From assembly GCF_900112695.1 (NCBI RefSeq), contig NZ_FOMT01000003.1:372001-436000 (forward strand): a stretch of 64,000 bases of DNA. Direction: 5' to 3'. Positions 44,921-54,271 of this stretch are shown here, in pieces. The first letter of the stretch is position 1, and the number at the start of each line of letters is the position of its first letter. This stretch comes from Paenibacillus catalpae. Lineage in GTDB: Bacteria; Bacillota; Bacilli; Paenibacillales; Paenibacillaceae. Below the pieces are notes generated by a model, which did not search any database, was not told the DNA's origin, and saw only the letters and a list, made by a program, of their open reading frames with translations. Position numbers and translations under genes: made by a program.

Positions 44921-45820
44921 GTGGAATTGCGCCAGCTTGAATATTTTATTCAAATTTGCAAATCAGGAAGTTTCACCAAAGCCAAAGAAGAATTAGGTGT
45001 GACTCAGCCTACATTAAGTCAGCAAATGCGGGTTTTGGAAGGTGAATATAATATTCAACTGTTCGATCGGGTAAGCAGAGGGGTTGAAGTAACGGAAGCG
45101 GGAAAAATTCTCTTGAATAAGGGCAACGCTATTATGAAACTTCTTGAGGAGGCGCAAAATGAAATAGATGGCCGAAACAATAAATCCAGAGAAACGATTT
45201 CTATTGGGTGTTGTCCCGCCGAACTTGAATATCTGGCTCCTTACTTTATGAGATTCCACCAAAAATACCCGAATATTTTTTTGAAAATTATCGATGCAGA
45301 GGATGCCGAGAATAAAGTGTTAGAACAAAGGGTGGACATTGGAATCACCGCAAATCCGGTTAATCATGCTTCGGTCATTTCGACTCATTTGTATAGACAA
45401 CAAATGGCGTTGTTGATTCATTCAGAACATCCCTTGGCCAATAAAACGTCGATTCCTTTTCGGTCTTTGAAGCATACGGATTCCATTATGTTTCGAGAAC
45501 AAAACAAATCACTAATTGACAGTTATTGCTTCTCTAGTGGGTTTACCTTGAAGTCGATAATAGAAACTTCATCCACTTCAGTATTGACTCATTGGGTTCG
45601 TCATGGACTTGGAGCAGCTCTTTTACCGACATCTTTGCTCGAAAGTCTAAAAGACGATTCTTTGCACGTTGTCAAACTGGAAGGCCATATTCCTTACTGG
45701 GATATCTCTCTCGTGCATCTTAATTCCGTTAATATGAGATCCAATGCACGCTTATTCATTCAAGAGATGGATTCCTATGTAAGAGAGGTCGAGGTGAATC
45801 TTTTGTGTTCAGGCAGTTAG
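44921..45820 (+). CDS. LysR family transcriptional regulator (first of an overlapping pair)
   Basis: 299 aa. The N-terminal winged helix-turn-helix is canonical (LEYFIQICKSGSFTKAKEEL, GVTQPTLSQQMRVLEGEY). Residues about 90-290 are the periplasmic-binding-protein-like effector domain (ISIGCCPAELEYLAP; GLGAALLPTSLLESL). The best-known relatives with this pattern are CynR/CcpC-like regulators; the effector is unknown. GTG 44921 follows GAGGTG. The next LysR gene starts inside its 3' end. Confidence 0.93.
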   Translation: MELRQLEYFIQICKSGSFTKAKEELGVTQPTLSQQMRVLEGEYNIQLFDRVSRGVEVTEAGKILLNKGNAIMKLLEEAQNEIDGRNNKSRETISIGCCPAELEYLAPYFMRFHQKYPNIFLKIIDAEDAENKVLEQRVDIGITANPVNHASVISTHLYRQQMALLIHSEHPLANKTSIPFRSLKHTDSIMFREQNKSLIDSYCFSSGFTLKSIIETSSTSVLTHWVRHGLGAALLPTSLLESLKDDSLHVVKLEGHIPYWDISLVHLNSVNMRSNARLFIQEMDSYVREVEVNLLCSGS

Positions 45821-46668
45821 AATGTTTCATTCAAATTTGCATAGAGGGAAGCTTTACTAAGGCAGCAGAAGTTTTAATGATTTCACAACCTTCTTTAAGC
45901 CAACAAATCCGCTTTCTGGAGGAAGAAGTTGGAAGTCCTTTGTTCGAGAGAGTTGGTAGAGGGGTAAAGATTACAGCCGACGGGGAAATACTATACGAAA
46001 AAGCCCTTTCCGTGATGAGGCTCATAGAAGAATCGAAAAAAGAAACTTACGAGTTACGCTATTCTCTGGCAAATAAACTTTCAATAGGCATTTCGCCCAT
46101 GGACTTTTTTAGTTTAATACCCCGTATTTTGAAATTCCATGAACAGCATCCGGACATTACATTGAAATTCGCCAGTGTGGAAAATACATCACAGCAATTA
46201 TTGAATGGTAGTATCGATATTGGTATTACCGACCATTATAATCCAAACAAAGAAATTCATCTGATGCACCTGTATAAAGAGGAACAAGCGTTGGTCGTTT
46301 ATGCGGATCATCCATGGGCAGATCGAACCTTTATTTCTTTTCGAGAGCTGGAAGATTTAGAAACATCCTTATTTGTTGGGGATAAAAGTTTAATCAAACA
46401 TCTTCATTCATTCAGCACGAAAATCGCTAAATCCTTACAATCAAAGTTTGAGTCAACTTCCACGGCAATTCTTCTTTCTATGGTACTGCAAAAGATGGGG
46501 GTAGCTATTTTACCTGCATCTTTAATCGAAAGCTTTTCTGGTCAGCAATTGAAAATGATTCGTCTCATCGATCCAACGCCTGTTCGTGAGATTAAGCTTA
46601 TTTTTAAAAAGCATCATTATAATAATCCCTCTGTTCAGAAATGTATCAATTTTTTTCTGGATAACTAG
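45805..46668 (+). CDS. LysR family transcriptional regulator (second of an overlapping pair)
   Basis: 287 aa. It is a paralogue of its upstream neighbour, with the same start (LECFIQICIEGSFTKAAEVL; ISQPSLSQQIRFLEEEVGSPL) and effector-domain end (KMGVAILPASLIESF). GTG 45805 lies 16 bases inside the previous gene, with GAGGTG eight bases before it. Head-to-tail overlap of two LysR paralogues suggests tandem duplication and coupled expression, perhaps as heteromers. No target gene is adjacent in the usual divergent position. Confidence 0.92.
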   Translation: MFRQLECFIQICIEGSFTKAAEVLMISQPSLSQQIRFLEEEVGSPLFERVGRGVKITADGEILYEKALSVMRLIEESKKETYELRYSLANKLSIGISPMDFFSLIPRILKFHEQHPDITLKFASVENTSQQLLNGSIDIGITDHYNPNKEIHLMHLYKEEQALVVYADHPWADRTFISFRELEDLETSLFVGDKSLIKHLHSFSTKIAKSLQSKFESTSTAILLSMVLQKMGVAILPASLIESFSGQQLKMIRLIDPTPVREIKLIFKKHHYNNPSVQKCINFFLDN

Positions 46669-46686
46669 AACACCCACCTCTATTGA

Positions 46687-46735
46687 AAGCGAGCCAAGAC
46701 GAAGGGATATTTCCTTGTCGTGCTCGCTTATTCTA
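46687..46735 (+). terminator. Terminator of the LysR pair
   Basis: AAGCGAGC and GCTCGCTT arms with an inner GACGAAGG/CCTTGTC pairing are followed by ATTCTAGTT. The remainder of the gap to 46923 shows no gene. Confidence 0.7.
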
Positions 46736-46923
46736 GTTAGCGGCGCAGGAAATCTGATAGTATCCCTTCCTTAAGTGTAAGCCTTTTCCTTCCCTTTGCT
46801 TGCTATAACCATTATACTAGCAGTAAATTGAGGCTACTGAACAGCATAGTCCTGATTAACGTGGTAATATATCACATTTATGGGGCATTAAGTTCACTGC
46901 TAACGGCCGAAGGAGAATTAGGA

Positions 46924-48621
46924 ATGGATCAAATGCGTAAATCAGCAATGCTGTTACTAACACTGATGATGTGTTGGACGTTAGCGGCTTGTTCTGGGAA
47001 CACAGGCACATCGAGCAATGGCACTTCTAAGAATCATGCGAACTTCAACGCCAAGCTTAAGGAGGCAGATGCACCGCAAACGAAGCCCTCTCCTGATGAG
47101 CCTGCCTGGAAGCTGGACACGACACCGATTACGTTTGACTGGTATATCAATTTCGATTGGTTCACCAGCAAGTGGGGAGGCAACGCCGTTTCCGATTATA
47201 TAACGAAGAAGACGGGCGTCAGCTTGAACTTTCTCGTGCCTGCTGGCGATGCCGGCGAGAAGCTCAACACGATGATGGCGGCAAGGTCGCTACCTGACTT
47301 TATCACGCTAGGCTGGTATGAGGATTCCGTGATGAAGATGATTAATGGGGATATGGTGCTTCCATTAAATGAGCTAGCGGATCAGTATGATCCTTATTTC
47401 TTCAAGGTCGCCGATCCCGCGAAGCTTAGCTGGTATACACAGGCTGACGGCAATGTGTACGGCTACCCTAATGCCTCTTCATCCCCTGGGGATTATCGAA
47501 AATATGGCCAGCTTTTTACGTCTAACCAAACCTTTGTTGTCCGGAAAGACATGTATGAAGCACTAGGGAAGCCGGATATGAGCACGCCAGAAGGTTTTCT
47601 TGGCGCTCTGAAGGCTGCGAAGGAGAAGTTTCCGGAAGTGGACGGCCAGCCGCTCATTCCTATCGGGCTGCATGAATTTACGGAAACCGGTAACTATTCG
47701 CTGGAAGCGTATCTTCAGAACTTCCTGGCCATCCCGCAGCAGAAAGACGGCAAATTGTACGACCGTCGAAGCGATCCAACCTATTTGAAATGGCTGAAGG
47801 TGTTCCGGCAAGCGAATGAGGACGGGTTAATGCCGACAGATGTCTATATTGATGAAAAACGACTGGAAAAAGATGAAAAAATATCGCAAGGGCGCTATTT
47901 TGCTATGCTGTATCAGTGGTCTGATTTTTCAGAGATTAACCAAAAGTTATATCAGAAGGACCCAAATAAGGTGTATATCGCGATTGATGGTCCGGCCAAT
48001 GATGCGCATGATGCGCCAACACTTGCGGGAAATGGCGTTTCCGGCTGGACCGTGACGCTTATTTCGAAGAACGTTAAGGATAAAAAGCGTGCGATTGCTT
48101 TCCTCAGCTATTTGCTGAGCGAAGAGGGAAACAAGGATTTGTATTTGGGAGAGAAAGGCGTTACTTACGATACGATAGACGGCAAAGATCAGTTTTTTCC
48201 GGACGTAATGCATCTGCTCAACACCGATCGCCAAGCGTTTGATAAAAAATATGGCGGTTCTTATATGTATTGGATGCTGATGGATACAAACATGAATCTA
48301 GCATGGATGACGGGGATGGATGCTGATCCTGCCAAACAAATTGCCGATTGGACGAGAGGTAAGACAATCAGCATGGCCGAATTCGACAATCTGGATCCGG
48401 ACCCGACGACGAAGGAAGGTATTGCGGAAGTCGAACAAACGCGGCTCTGGGCCGAGACGCTGCCGAAACTGCTGATGTCGGGGTCTGATGCTGAATTCGA
48501 TCAACTGTTTAACGAATTCATGAAGACCATTACCGAGGCTCCGGAGTATGAGGCCATCGTAAATAGCCGACAAGCAGCCTATGAACGGAATGTACAAAAG
48601 CTGGAGTTGTCAATTAAATAA
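46924..48621 (+). CDS. Extracellular solute-binding lipoprotein (LipO/family 1 type)
   Basis: 565 aa. ATG 46924 is chosen because GAAGGAG lies nine bases upstream and the lipoprotein signal follows at once (MRKSAMLLLTLMMCWTLAACSG, lipobox LAAC). The mature part is a two-lobe sugar-binding fold (TFDWYINFDWF; DYITKKTGVSLNFLVPAGDAGEK; GNGVSGWTVTLISK), common in Paenibacillus oligosaccharide uptake. No permease genes accompany it; instead a sensor kinase and response regulator follow directly. It may act as the ligand-binding partner of that kinase. Confidence 0.9.
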   Translation: MDQMRKSAMLLLTLMMCWTLAACSGNTGTSSNGTSKNHANFNAKLKEADAPQTKPSPDEPAWKLDTTPITFDWYINFDWFTSKWGGNAVSDYITKKTGVSLNFLVPAGDAGEKLNTMMAARSLPDFITLGWYEDSVMKMINGDMVLPLNELADQYDPYFFKVADPAKLSWYTQADGNVYGYPNASSSPGDYRKYGQLFTSNQTFVVRKDMYEALGKPDMSTPEGFLGALKAAKEKFPEVDGQPLIPIGLHEFTETGNYSLEAYLQNFLAIPQQKDGKLYDRRSDPTYLKWLKVFRQANEDGLMPTDVYIDEKRLEKDEKISQGRYFAMLYQWSDFSEINQKLYQKDPNKVYIAIDGPANDAHDAPTLAGNGVSGWTVTLISKNVKDKKRAIAFLSYLLSEEGNKDLYLGEKGVTYDTIDGKDQFFPDVMHLLNTDRQAFDKKYGGSYMYWMLMDTNMNLAWMTGMDADPAKQIADWTRGKTISMAEFDNLDPDPTTKEGIAEVEQTRLWAETLPKLLMSGSDAEFDQLFNEFMKTITEAPEYEAIVNSRQAAYERNVQKLELSIK

Positions 48622-48647
48622 TAGTTTTATAGAGGAAGCAGCAGGAT

Positions 48648-50546
48648 GTGAAACAGGAGATGGGGCACCCGGCAATACGTTGGTTAATGGGCATTCGTGC
48701 ATCTGCGTTTAAACTTTCGCTTCAGGTCAAGTTAATTCTGTCATTTATGTTTGTTATCTTCATACCGGTTATTCTATTCTCTTGGTATACGCTCAAAGAA
48801 GAATCCGCCAAGGCAATGGAAGAATTGATGAAGAACAACGAGAACGTACTGGCAGTCGAGAAGATAAATATTGAAAATAACGTGGAGCTGATGGGATGGA
48901 CCAGTCAGCTTGCGTTATCTAATCGGGAAATGAACAATTATCTGCAAATTGAACAAACTCAGGATGCAGCGCATGTTTTTCATATTAAGAAAGATGTTGT
49001 CAACAGCTTTCAATATTTTCTGTTCAACAATCCTCGAATTGCAAATGTGCGGTTGTTCACGGACAACCTTTATGTGAATGAGATTTGGCCAGTCATCCTA
49101 CAGGAATCACGTATTCAGGACAAGCCTTGGCATGAAGCCGTGATGAAGCAGAGCGGTTTGCCCTGGTGGGAGATACAGGATAGCGTAGCCCTCACCGGTT
49201 TGCCGTCCGAACCATCGCCGAATGAGCCCTTCATGACGTACTTGCAGGAATTCAAATATGCAGACAACAGAGCGCATAACGGGATTTTAGAAATATCGAT
49301 GAAGCTGTCGAATTTCTTTTCTCGAACGTTCAGCAGTGTGCAGGACAGGAACTCCCAGTTGATTGTAGTAGCAAGGAGCGGACAGGTATTCAGCTTGGAG
49401 GCTTCACCTGTATTCGAGCAGCATAGCGCGGAGCAATTAATGAACAACGTGAAGCTGACGAGGAATACAGATTACGAGATGGTACAGTTCAAGGTTAACG
49501 GGCAGTCATACTTGGCCTTTCAAAGCTACATTCCATCGATCGACGTACATCTGGTCAATATGGTTAGTCTTGAGGACACAATGGAAGGCATTAACCACTC
49601 GAGAGTTCGTTATATGATACTCATTTCGTTACTAGTGGCATTTCTCGTACTGCTGTCTTACTCGATGCAGGCGATGATTTTGCGCAGGCTTAAGGTATTA
49701 AGAGAATCCATGCAACAGATGAGAAGCGGCAACTTCAACGTTGAGCTGCCGCCGATTACCGGAACCGATGAGGTAGGAGAGCTAGGCTTGCATTACAGTA
49801 AGCTCATTCTGAAGATTAACGAGCTTATTCAAGAACAGGCAGCTAGGCAGGCGGCAGGCAAAGAAGCCGAGCTTCGGGCTCTAAAGAACCAAATAGATTC
49901 CCACTTCCTCTACAATACGCTGGAGAACGTCAAGATGCTGGCGGAGATTGATGGGCAGTACCTTATATCGGACATCATGACCTCGCTAGGCGGTATGATG
50001 CGGTATTCAATGGAATGGCAGCAGGATCACGTGATGCTCAGCGATGAGATTCAGCAGGTCCAGCATTATGTATCCGTCATGAATATCCGTTATGATGGAA
50101 GACTTGATCTAAGGTTGTCGATTGCATCGGAATGCCTCAAGCAGGAATCGCTCAAAATGTCGCTGCAGCCCGCAGTAGAGAATGCAATCAAACATGGGAT
50201 GAGCCGCATGCATTCCAGCGACGGAAATCTTGTCATTATGATCTCTGCCGTCCGGCGTGATCAAGCTTGCGTCATAGAGATTACGGACAGCGGCTGCGGC
50301 ATACCGGAAGAGAAGCTGAGTTTATTGAATCGAATGCTACGAATGGAAGAGTCCGCTTACCAGGATGTCCGGCAATCATTCGTTCGCGAAAATAACCAGG
50401 ACAGCAATGGGATTGGTCTTCGTAATGTGGACCAACGCTTAGTGATGAGCTATGGGACGGAATGCGGGATTCAGATCGAGAGTCAGGAAGGAAGCTATAC
50501 GCGCATAATCATGACTTTGCCGTATCGGGTCCTTGGAGGGGGTTAG
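48648..50546 (+). CDS. Sensor histidine kinase, YesM type
   Basis: 632 aa. Membrane segments at about 25-50 (VKLILSFMFVIFIPVILFSW) and 323-345 flank an extracellular Cache-like sensor. HAMP (about 350-400) precedes the YesM-type phospho-acceptor His in NQIDSHFLYNTLENVKMLAEI and an HATPase domain with NAIKHGM, DSGCGIPEEK and GIGLRNVDQRL. These kinases sense extracellular carbohydrates and activate a YesN partner. GTG 48648 starts 26 bases after the lipoprotein gene; the regulator follows 9 bases after its stop. Confidence 0.93.
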   Translation: MKQEMGHPAIRWLMGIRASAFKLSLQVKLILSFMFVIFIPVILFSWYTLKEESAKAMEELMKNNENVLAVEKINIENNVELMGWTSQLALSNREMNNYLQIEQTQDAAHVFHIKKDVVNSFQYFLFNNPRIANVRLFTDNLYVNEIWPVILQESRIQDKPWHEAVMKQSGLPWWEIQDSVALTGLPSEPSPNEPFMTYLQEFKYADNRAHNGILEISMKLSNFFSRTFSSVQDRNSQLIVVARSGQVFSLEASPVFEQHSAEQLMNNVKLTRNTDYEMVQFKVNGQSYLAFQSYIPSIDVHLVNMVSLEDTMEGINHSRVRYMILISLLVAFLVLLSYSMQAMILRRLKVLRESMQQMRSGNFNVELPPITGTDEVGELGLHYSKLILKINELIQEQAARQAAGKEAELRALKNQIDSHFLYNTLENVKMLAEIDGQYLISDIMTSLGGMMRYSMEWQQDHVMLSDEIQQVQHYVSVMNIRYDGRLDLRLSIASECLKQESLKMSLQPAVENAIKHGMSRMHSSDGNLVIMISAVRRDQACVIEITDSGCGIPEEKLSLLNRMLRMEESAYQDVRQSFVRENNQDSNGIGLRNVDQRLVMSYGTECGIQIESQEGSYTRIIMTLPYRVLGGG

Positions 50547-50555
50547 AAGACACTT

Positions 50556-52112
50556 ATGATTAGCTTGCTGATCGTCGACGACGAGAAGATCATTCGTAGA
50601 GGCTTGGAATCGGTAATTGAGAGGCAGTTTCCTAATCTGTTCAACTACCGATTTGCAGAGAATGGACAAGAGGCGCTGGAGCTTCTTAGCCAGAAGCCTG
50701 CGGATATTATGTTTACAGATATCCGAATGCCAATTATGGATGGGATCGAACTACTCGAACAGCTGCAAGAGCATTCCGTAAGGCCCGAGATTGTACTGCT
50801 GTCTGGCTATAATCAGTTCGTATATGCGCAAAAAGCGATTCGCTTTGCTGTGAAGGATTATCTCGTGAAGCCTGTAATACGCGAGGAGTTGTTTGCCGTC
50901 CTGGAGCGAATGATTAAGGAAATAAGGATGAGAGAAGAGCGGGCAGACAAGGCGGGCGAAGATGCCAGCCTTGTTGCTGCCGAGCTGGTTACCCAGCATT
51001 TGACCCAGAAGGATGTTAGTGATGCGGTAACACAAAGCAAGCTGAAGCAAGCCGGCTTTAGCTTGTTGGATGAAAGATATACGTTGGGCTTGCTTACGCG
51101 GCGCGGTGGAGGATCAGAGCCTGGCAGAACGGATGCCGCTTCTTTCAGGCATCAAATCGCCGAGCTGTTACAAGGGCATATGGATTGGATGCTCACGCGT
51201 GATGGAGAAGGCGGAACGATTATGATCGTACGCGATCCGGTTATGTTCTACCAGTTATCGGAACGGTGGGCGGTCAGTGGTTATGATTCGCAGCTGCGAA
51301 TCGCGATTAGCAAGTCTGTTCAAGGGATAGAGCAGATAAGGTGGGCATACAGCCAAGCGAAGCAAACCTTGAAATACAGTATTGTGCTTCCGGAGCTCGA
51401 CGTGTTGGACTACACCAGCATAAATGAGCGCAATGAGCGGCATGTCGTTCCTATTGAGTTAATTCAAAGAATATTGAATCTCATGGGAATGGGACGCGGC
51501 GATGAAATCAAACAACTTCTCGCTCAAATCCTCGATATTCGCATTATTAGAAGCAGCGAGATCGGTTATCTGGAACGTATTAGCCAACTGCTCAACGAGG
51601 AACTGTTCGACAAGCTGTTCCGCATCTACGGGCATAAGATACTTGGCCTTTTAAGGACGTACGCCTGTGTTGGTCACATCGGAAACTTCGAGCGATTTGA
51701 AGACTATTACATAGCCGTCGAGCAGCTTCTCGATAGTCTGGATAGGTTCATCCAAGATCGGAGAGAGCAAGTTCCGACGGAACAAAATACGATGCAAAAA
51801 GTGCTCGCCTACTTGCAGACGCATTATGCCGACGATTTGAACATGGCGGTCGTGTCCAACCATTTCTCACTTAATTACTCGTATTTCAGCCAGGCCTTCC
51901 AAGAATATAGCGGTGAAAATTTCTCGAACTATGTTCGCCGGTTAAGGCTGGACAAGGCGAAGGAGCTGCTCGTGCACTCCGATTTGAAGGTGTACGAAAT
52001 TAGTGAGCAGGTTGGATTCGAAAACGTGAAGCATTTTACGAGAATATTCAAGGATACCGAAGGCATCACAGCGCTGGAATTCCGAAGCCAACGCAGGCGG
52101 TTTAAAACTTAA
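50556..52112 (+). CDS. AraC-type response regulator, YesN type
   Basis: 518 aa. The receiver domain (1-125) has the acidic pocket DDEK, phospho-acceptor Asp in IMFTDIRMP and Lys in DYLVKPV. A long linker (about 130-410) follows. An AraC double helix-turn-helix ends the protein (LNMAVVSNHFSLNYSYFSQA; EISEQVGFENVKHFTRIFKD). It is the partner of the upstream kinase and probably activates sugar-uptake genes that are not in this window. Confidence 0.94.
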   Translation: MISLLIVDDEKIIRRGLESVIERQFPNLFNYRFAENGQEALELLSQKPADIMFTDIRMPIMDGIELLEQLQEHSVRPEIVLLSGYNQFVYAQKAIRFAVKDYLVKPVIREELFAVLERMIKEIRMREERADKAGEDASLVAAELVTQHLTQKDVSDAVTQSKLKQAGFSLLDERYTLGLLTRRGGGSEPGRTDAASFRHQIAELLQGHMDWMLTRDGEGGTIMIVRDPVMFYQLSERWAVSGYDSQLRIAISKSVQGIEQIRWAYSQAKQTLKYSIVLPELDVLDYTSINERNERHVVPIELIQRILNLMGMGRGDEIKQLLAQILDIRIIRSSEIGYLERISQLLNEELFDKLFRIYGHKILGLLRTYACVGHIGNFERFEDYYIAVEQLLDSLDRFIQDRREQVPTEQNTMQKVLAYLQTHYADDLNMAVVSNHFSLNYSYFSQAFQEYSGENFSNYVRRLRLDKAKELLVHSDLKVYEISEQVGFENVKHFTRIFKDTEGITALEFRSQRRRFKT

Positions 52113-52120
52113 CAAACAAA

Positions 52121-52170
52121 TGACCCACAAGAGTCACCTTGTTAAGGTGTCATTCTTATGGGTCACATTT
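52121..52170. terminator. Nested hairpin between convergent genes
   Basis: TGACCCA and TGGGTCA enclose a second stem CACCTT-GTT-AAGGTG. Confidence 0.7.
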
Positions 52171-52208
52171 CAACTGATGGTTCCGTGACGATTCATTCAT
52201 TTATTTAT

Positions 52209-53048
52209 TTATTTCTTATTAAGGAAATGAATTAAAGCGGTATTGAATTCTTCGGGATGAGTCGCGTTCAAACCATGAGGTCCACCTTCAATGACAACGA
52301 GTTGACTGCCCGCAACAGCTTCGTGGGAAAGTTGACCGCTTACCTCAAGCGTCACAATCGCATCGGAATCGCCATGGATAACAAGCAATGGGATATCAAA
52401 TTTCGCCAAATCGTCACGGAAATCTGTTCGGCCGAAAGCATCAATACAATCCAGCGTCCCTTTTGGCGATGCATAAGAAGCAATATCAAGGTTGTAAGCA
52501 CGGAAGGACTCGCTGACCAGGTCAGTTCTATCTCCAGCTTTATAGAAATTGTGAGTGAAGCTGTCAAGGAAGGCGACACGGTCCTTCTTCAAACCGTCTT
52601 GGAAGGCTTGAATGGTGGCCTCATCCAGACCGCCTTCCGGATGCTCGTCAGATTTATAAAAGAACGGAGGAACCGCTGCAGCGAGCACGGCTTTTTTGAC
52701 ACGGCTCGTTCCGTATGTGCCAATGTAACGGGCAACCTCCCCGCCACCCATCGAAAATCCGACCAGTGTTACATCCTTAAGGTCTAGATGTTTAATTAGC
52801 TTATGGAGATCCGTCGCAAACGTATCATAGTCGTAACCGTTCCACGGCTTTGAGGATTGTCCGAATCCGCGGCGGTCATAGGTAATTACGCGGTAACCTG
52901 CTTCGATGAGCGCTGGAACTTGCCCCTCCCACGAGCGCCCGCTCAGTGGCCAGCCATGGATTAATATCACTGGTTTGCCTGCCCCAAGATCCTCAAAGTA
53001 CAATTCAATGGGTTGTCCGTTTTCTGTTCCTACTGTTAATTTAGACAT
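52209..53048 (-). CDS. Alpha/beta hydrolase (non-haem chloroperoxidase-like)
   Basis: A 279-aa alpha/beta-hydrolase. The oxyanion-hole motif is VILIHGWPLSGRSWEGQ, the nucleophile Ser is in VGFSMGGGEVARY, the acid in LVIHGDSDAIVTLE and the His in EGGPHGLNATH. This is the pattern of cofactor-free chloroperoxidase/perhydrolase enzymes. The natural role is usually ester or peracid hydrolysis. It lies 75 bp downstream of the YcaC-type gene on the same strand, likely one operon. Confidence 0.92.
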   Translation of the reverse strand: MSKLTVGTENGQPIELYFEDLGAGKPVILIHGWPLSGRSWEGQVPALIEAGYRVITYDRRGFGQSSKPWNGYDYDTFATDLHKLIKHLDLKDVTLVGFSMGGGEVARYIGTYGTSRVKKAVLAAAVPPFFYKSDEHPEGGLDEATIQAFQDGLKKDRVAFLDSFTHNFYKAGDRTDLVSESFRAYNLDIASYASPKGTLDCIDAFGRTDFRDDLAKFDIPLLVIHGDSDAIVTLEVSGQLSHEAVAGSQLVVIEGGPHGLNATHPEEFNTALIHFLNKK

Positions 53049-53123
53049 GCTTCATCCTTCACTCCTCTGATAATCGTCTCTCTATCGTTCACTCCATTTA
53101 AGCTGTTCCCCTTGGGAATAGGT

Positions 53124-53762
53124 TTATCCCCCGTGGCCGCCAAACATCGCTTGGGCGTAAACAAGACCCGCGCCATAGGCACCACCATGTTGCATAGCAA
53201 TCTCCAAGACTGCATCATATGTTTCTTGACGTGCCCAATCGCGTTGATACTCAAGAAGAACAGACATCCAAGTAACGGGAATTGCTCCCGCTTGTATCAT
53301 GCGTTGAACGGCAATGTCATGCGCCTCCGTGGTAGTGCCGCCTGAAGCGTCCGTTACAATGTATACTTCAAATCCATCTTTAATGGCTGAAACTGTAGGG
53401 AAAGCAAGACAAACTTCCGTCCAAAGCGCTGCCATGATGAGCTTTTTACGGCCCGTTTTCTTCACGGCTGCCAGGAAATTTTCATCTTCCCAAGAATTCA
53501 TTGTTGTACGGTCAATTGGCTTATTGTCTGGAAATACCTCTTGAATTTGCGGATGAAGCGGGCCTGAAAAAGATTCCGCTGCTACAGTTGTTAGAATGGT
53601 GGGCGCATTGAAAACTTTGGCTGTCTTGGCCAATCCAACCGTATTGTTAATGATGGTTTGACGGTCGGCGCTTTGAACGCCAAAGAGCATTTGAGGCTGG
53701 TGGTCTACAAGAATAATGGCAGAATTATCAGCCGTAAGTAAATCCGTTTTCCCGTTAAACAT
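53124..53762 (-). CDS. Isochorismatase-family cysteine hydrolase (YcaC-like)
   Basis: 212 aa. The catalytic triad is Asp in AIILVDHQPQM, a Lys in the VKKTGRKKLIMAAL region, and Cys in LWTEVCLAFP, all characteristic of YcaC hydrolases of unknown physiological substrate. The tail AYGAGLVYAQAMFGGHGG is longer than in ordinary isochorismatases, as in YcaC. It is the first gene of the pair with the alpha/beta hydrolase; together they resemble stress-induced hydrolase pairs. The 290-bp upstream gap holds no gene. Confidence 0.92.
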   Translation of the reverse strand: MFNGKTDLLTADNSAIILVDHQPQMLFGVQSADRQTIINNTVGLAKTAKVFNAPTILTTVAAESFSGPLHPQIQEVFPDNKPIDRTTMNSWEDENFLAAVKKTGRKKLIMAALWTEVCLAFPTVSAIKDGFEVYIVTDASGGTTTEAHDIAVQRMIQAGAIPVTWMSVLLEYQRDWARQETYDAVLEIAMQHGGAYGAGLVYAQAMFGGHGG

Positions 53763-54052
53763 AAATAAGATCCCTACCTTTTCCGGATATGATTACAACA
53801 GTTCAATAAATTGGAAATCCTGCTGCATGTACTCAGTCTATTGAAATGTAACTGTGCAAACAATTCTCAGTTTTCTATATGTTTCATAGGGAAAAGCTAT
53901 ATATATCAAAAGTTCTATAAATGATATCCATAAGCAAATCCTATGGCTGTTATAGAGAAAGCCTTATTGCTAGTAAAAATGTTGACTCTTAGACTTAAGA
54001 ATAGCAGGCATCTAGTAGCAACATGACAATGATAAGAATGGAGGTAGAAGAT

Positions 54053-54247
54053 ATGAGTATGGGTTCTATGGGTTTTATGGGTTCTATGGTTCTGGCTCTT
54101 GCTGCAGGTATTGTAATTGGCGTTATTTTTCAATCGCTTAAGATCCCTTCGCCAGCACCGCCTTTTTTGGGACTGCTTGGTCTCGCAGGAATGTTTTTAG
54201 GCCAGCGGCTGATACCCTGGATACAGCAATTGCTAAACAACAAATAA
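54053..54247 (+). CDS. XapX domain membrane protein
   Basis: 64 aa from ATG 54053, with GGAGGT at 54040-54046. Two membrane segments are separated by the family signature KIPSPAPPFLGLLGLAGMFLG. XapX proteins are tiny inner-membrane proteins of unknown function, often beside amidohydrolases, exactly as here: the YtcJ-like gene starts 25 bp downstream. Confidence 0.9.
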   Translation: MSMGSMGFMGSMVLALAAGIVIGVIFQSLKIPSPAPPFLGLLGLAGMFLGQRLIPWIQQLLNNK

Positions 54248-54271
54248 ATAATTTAAAGGGAGAGTGGAGTC

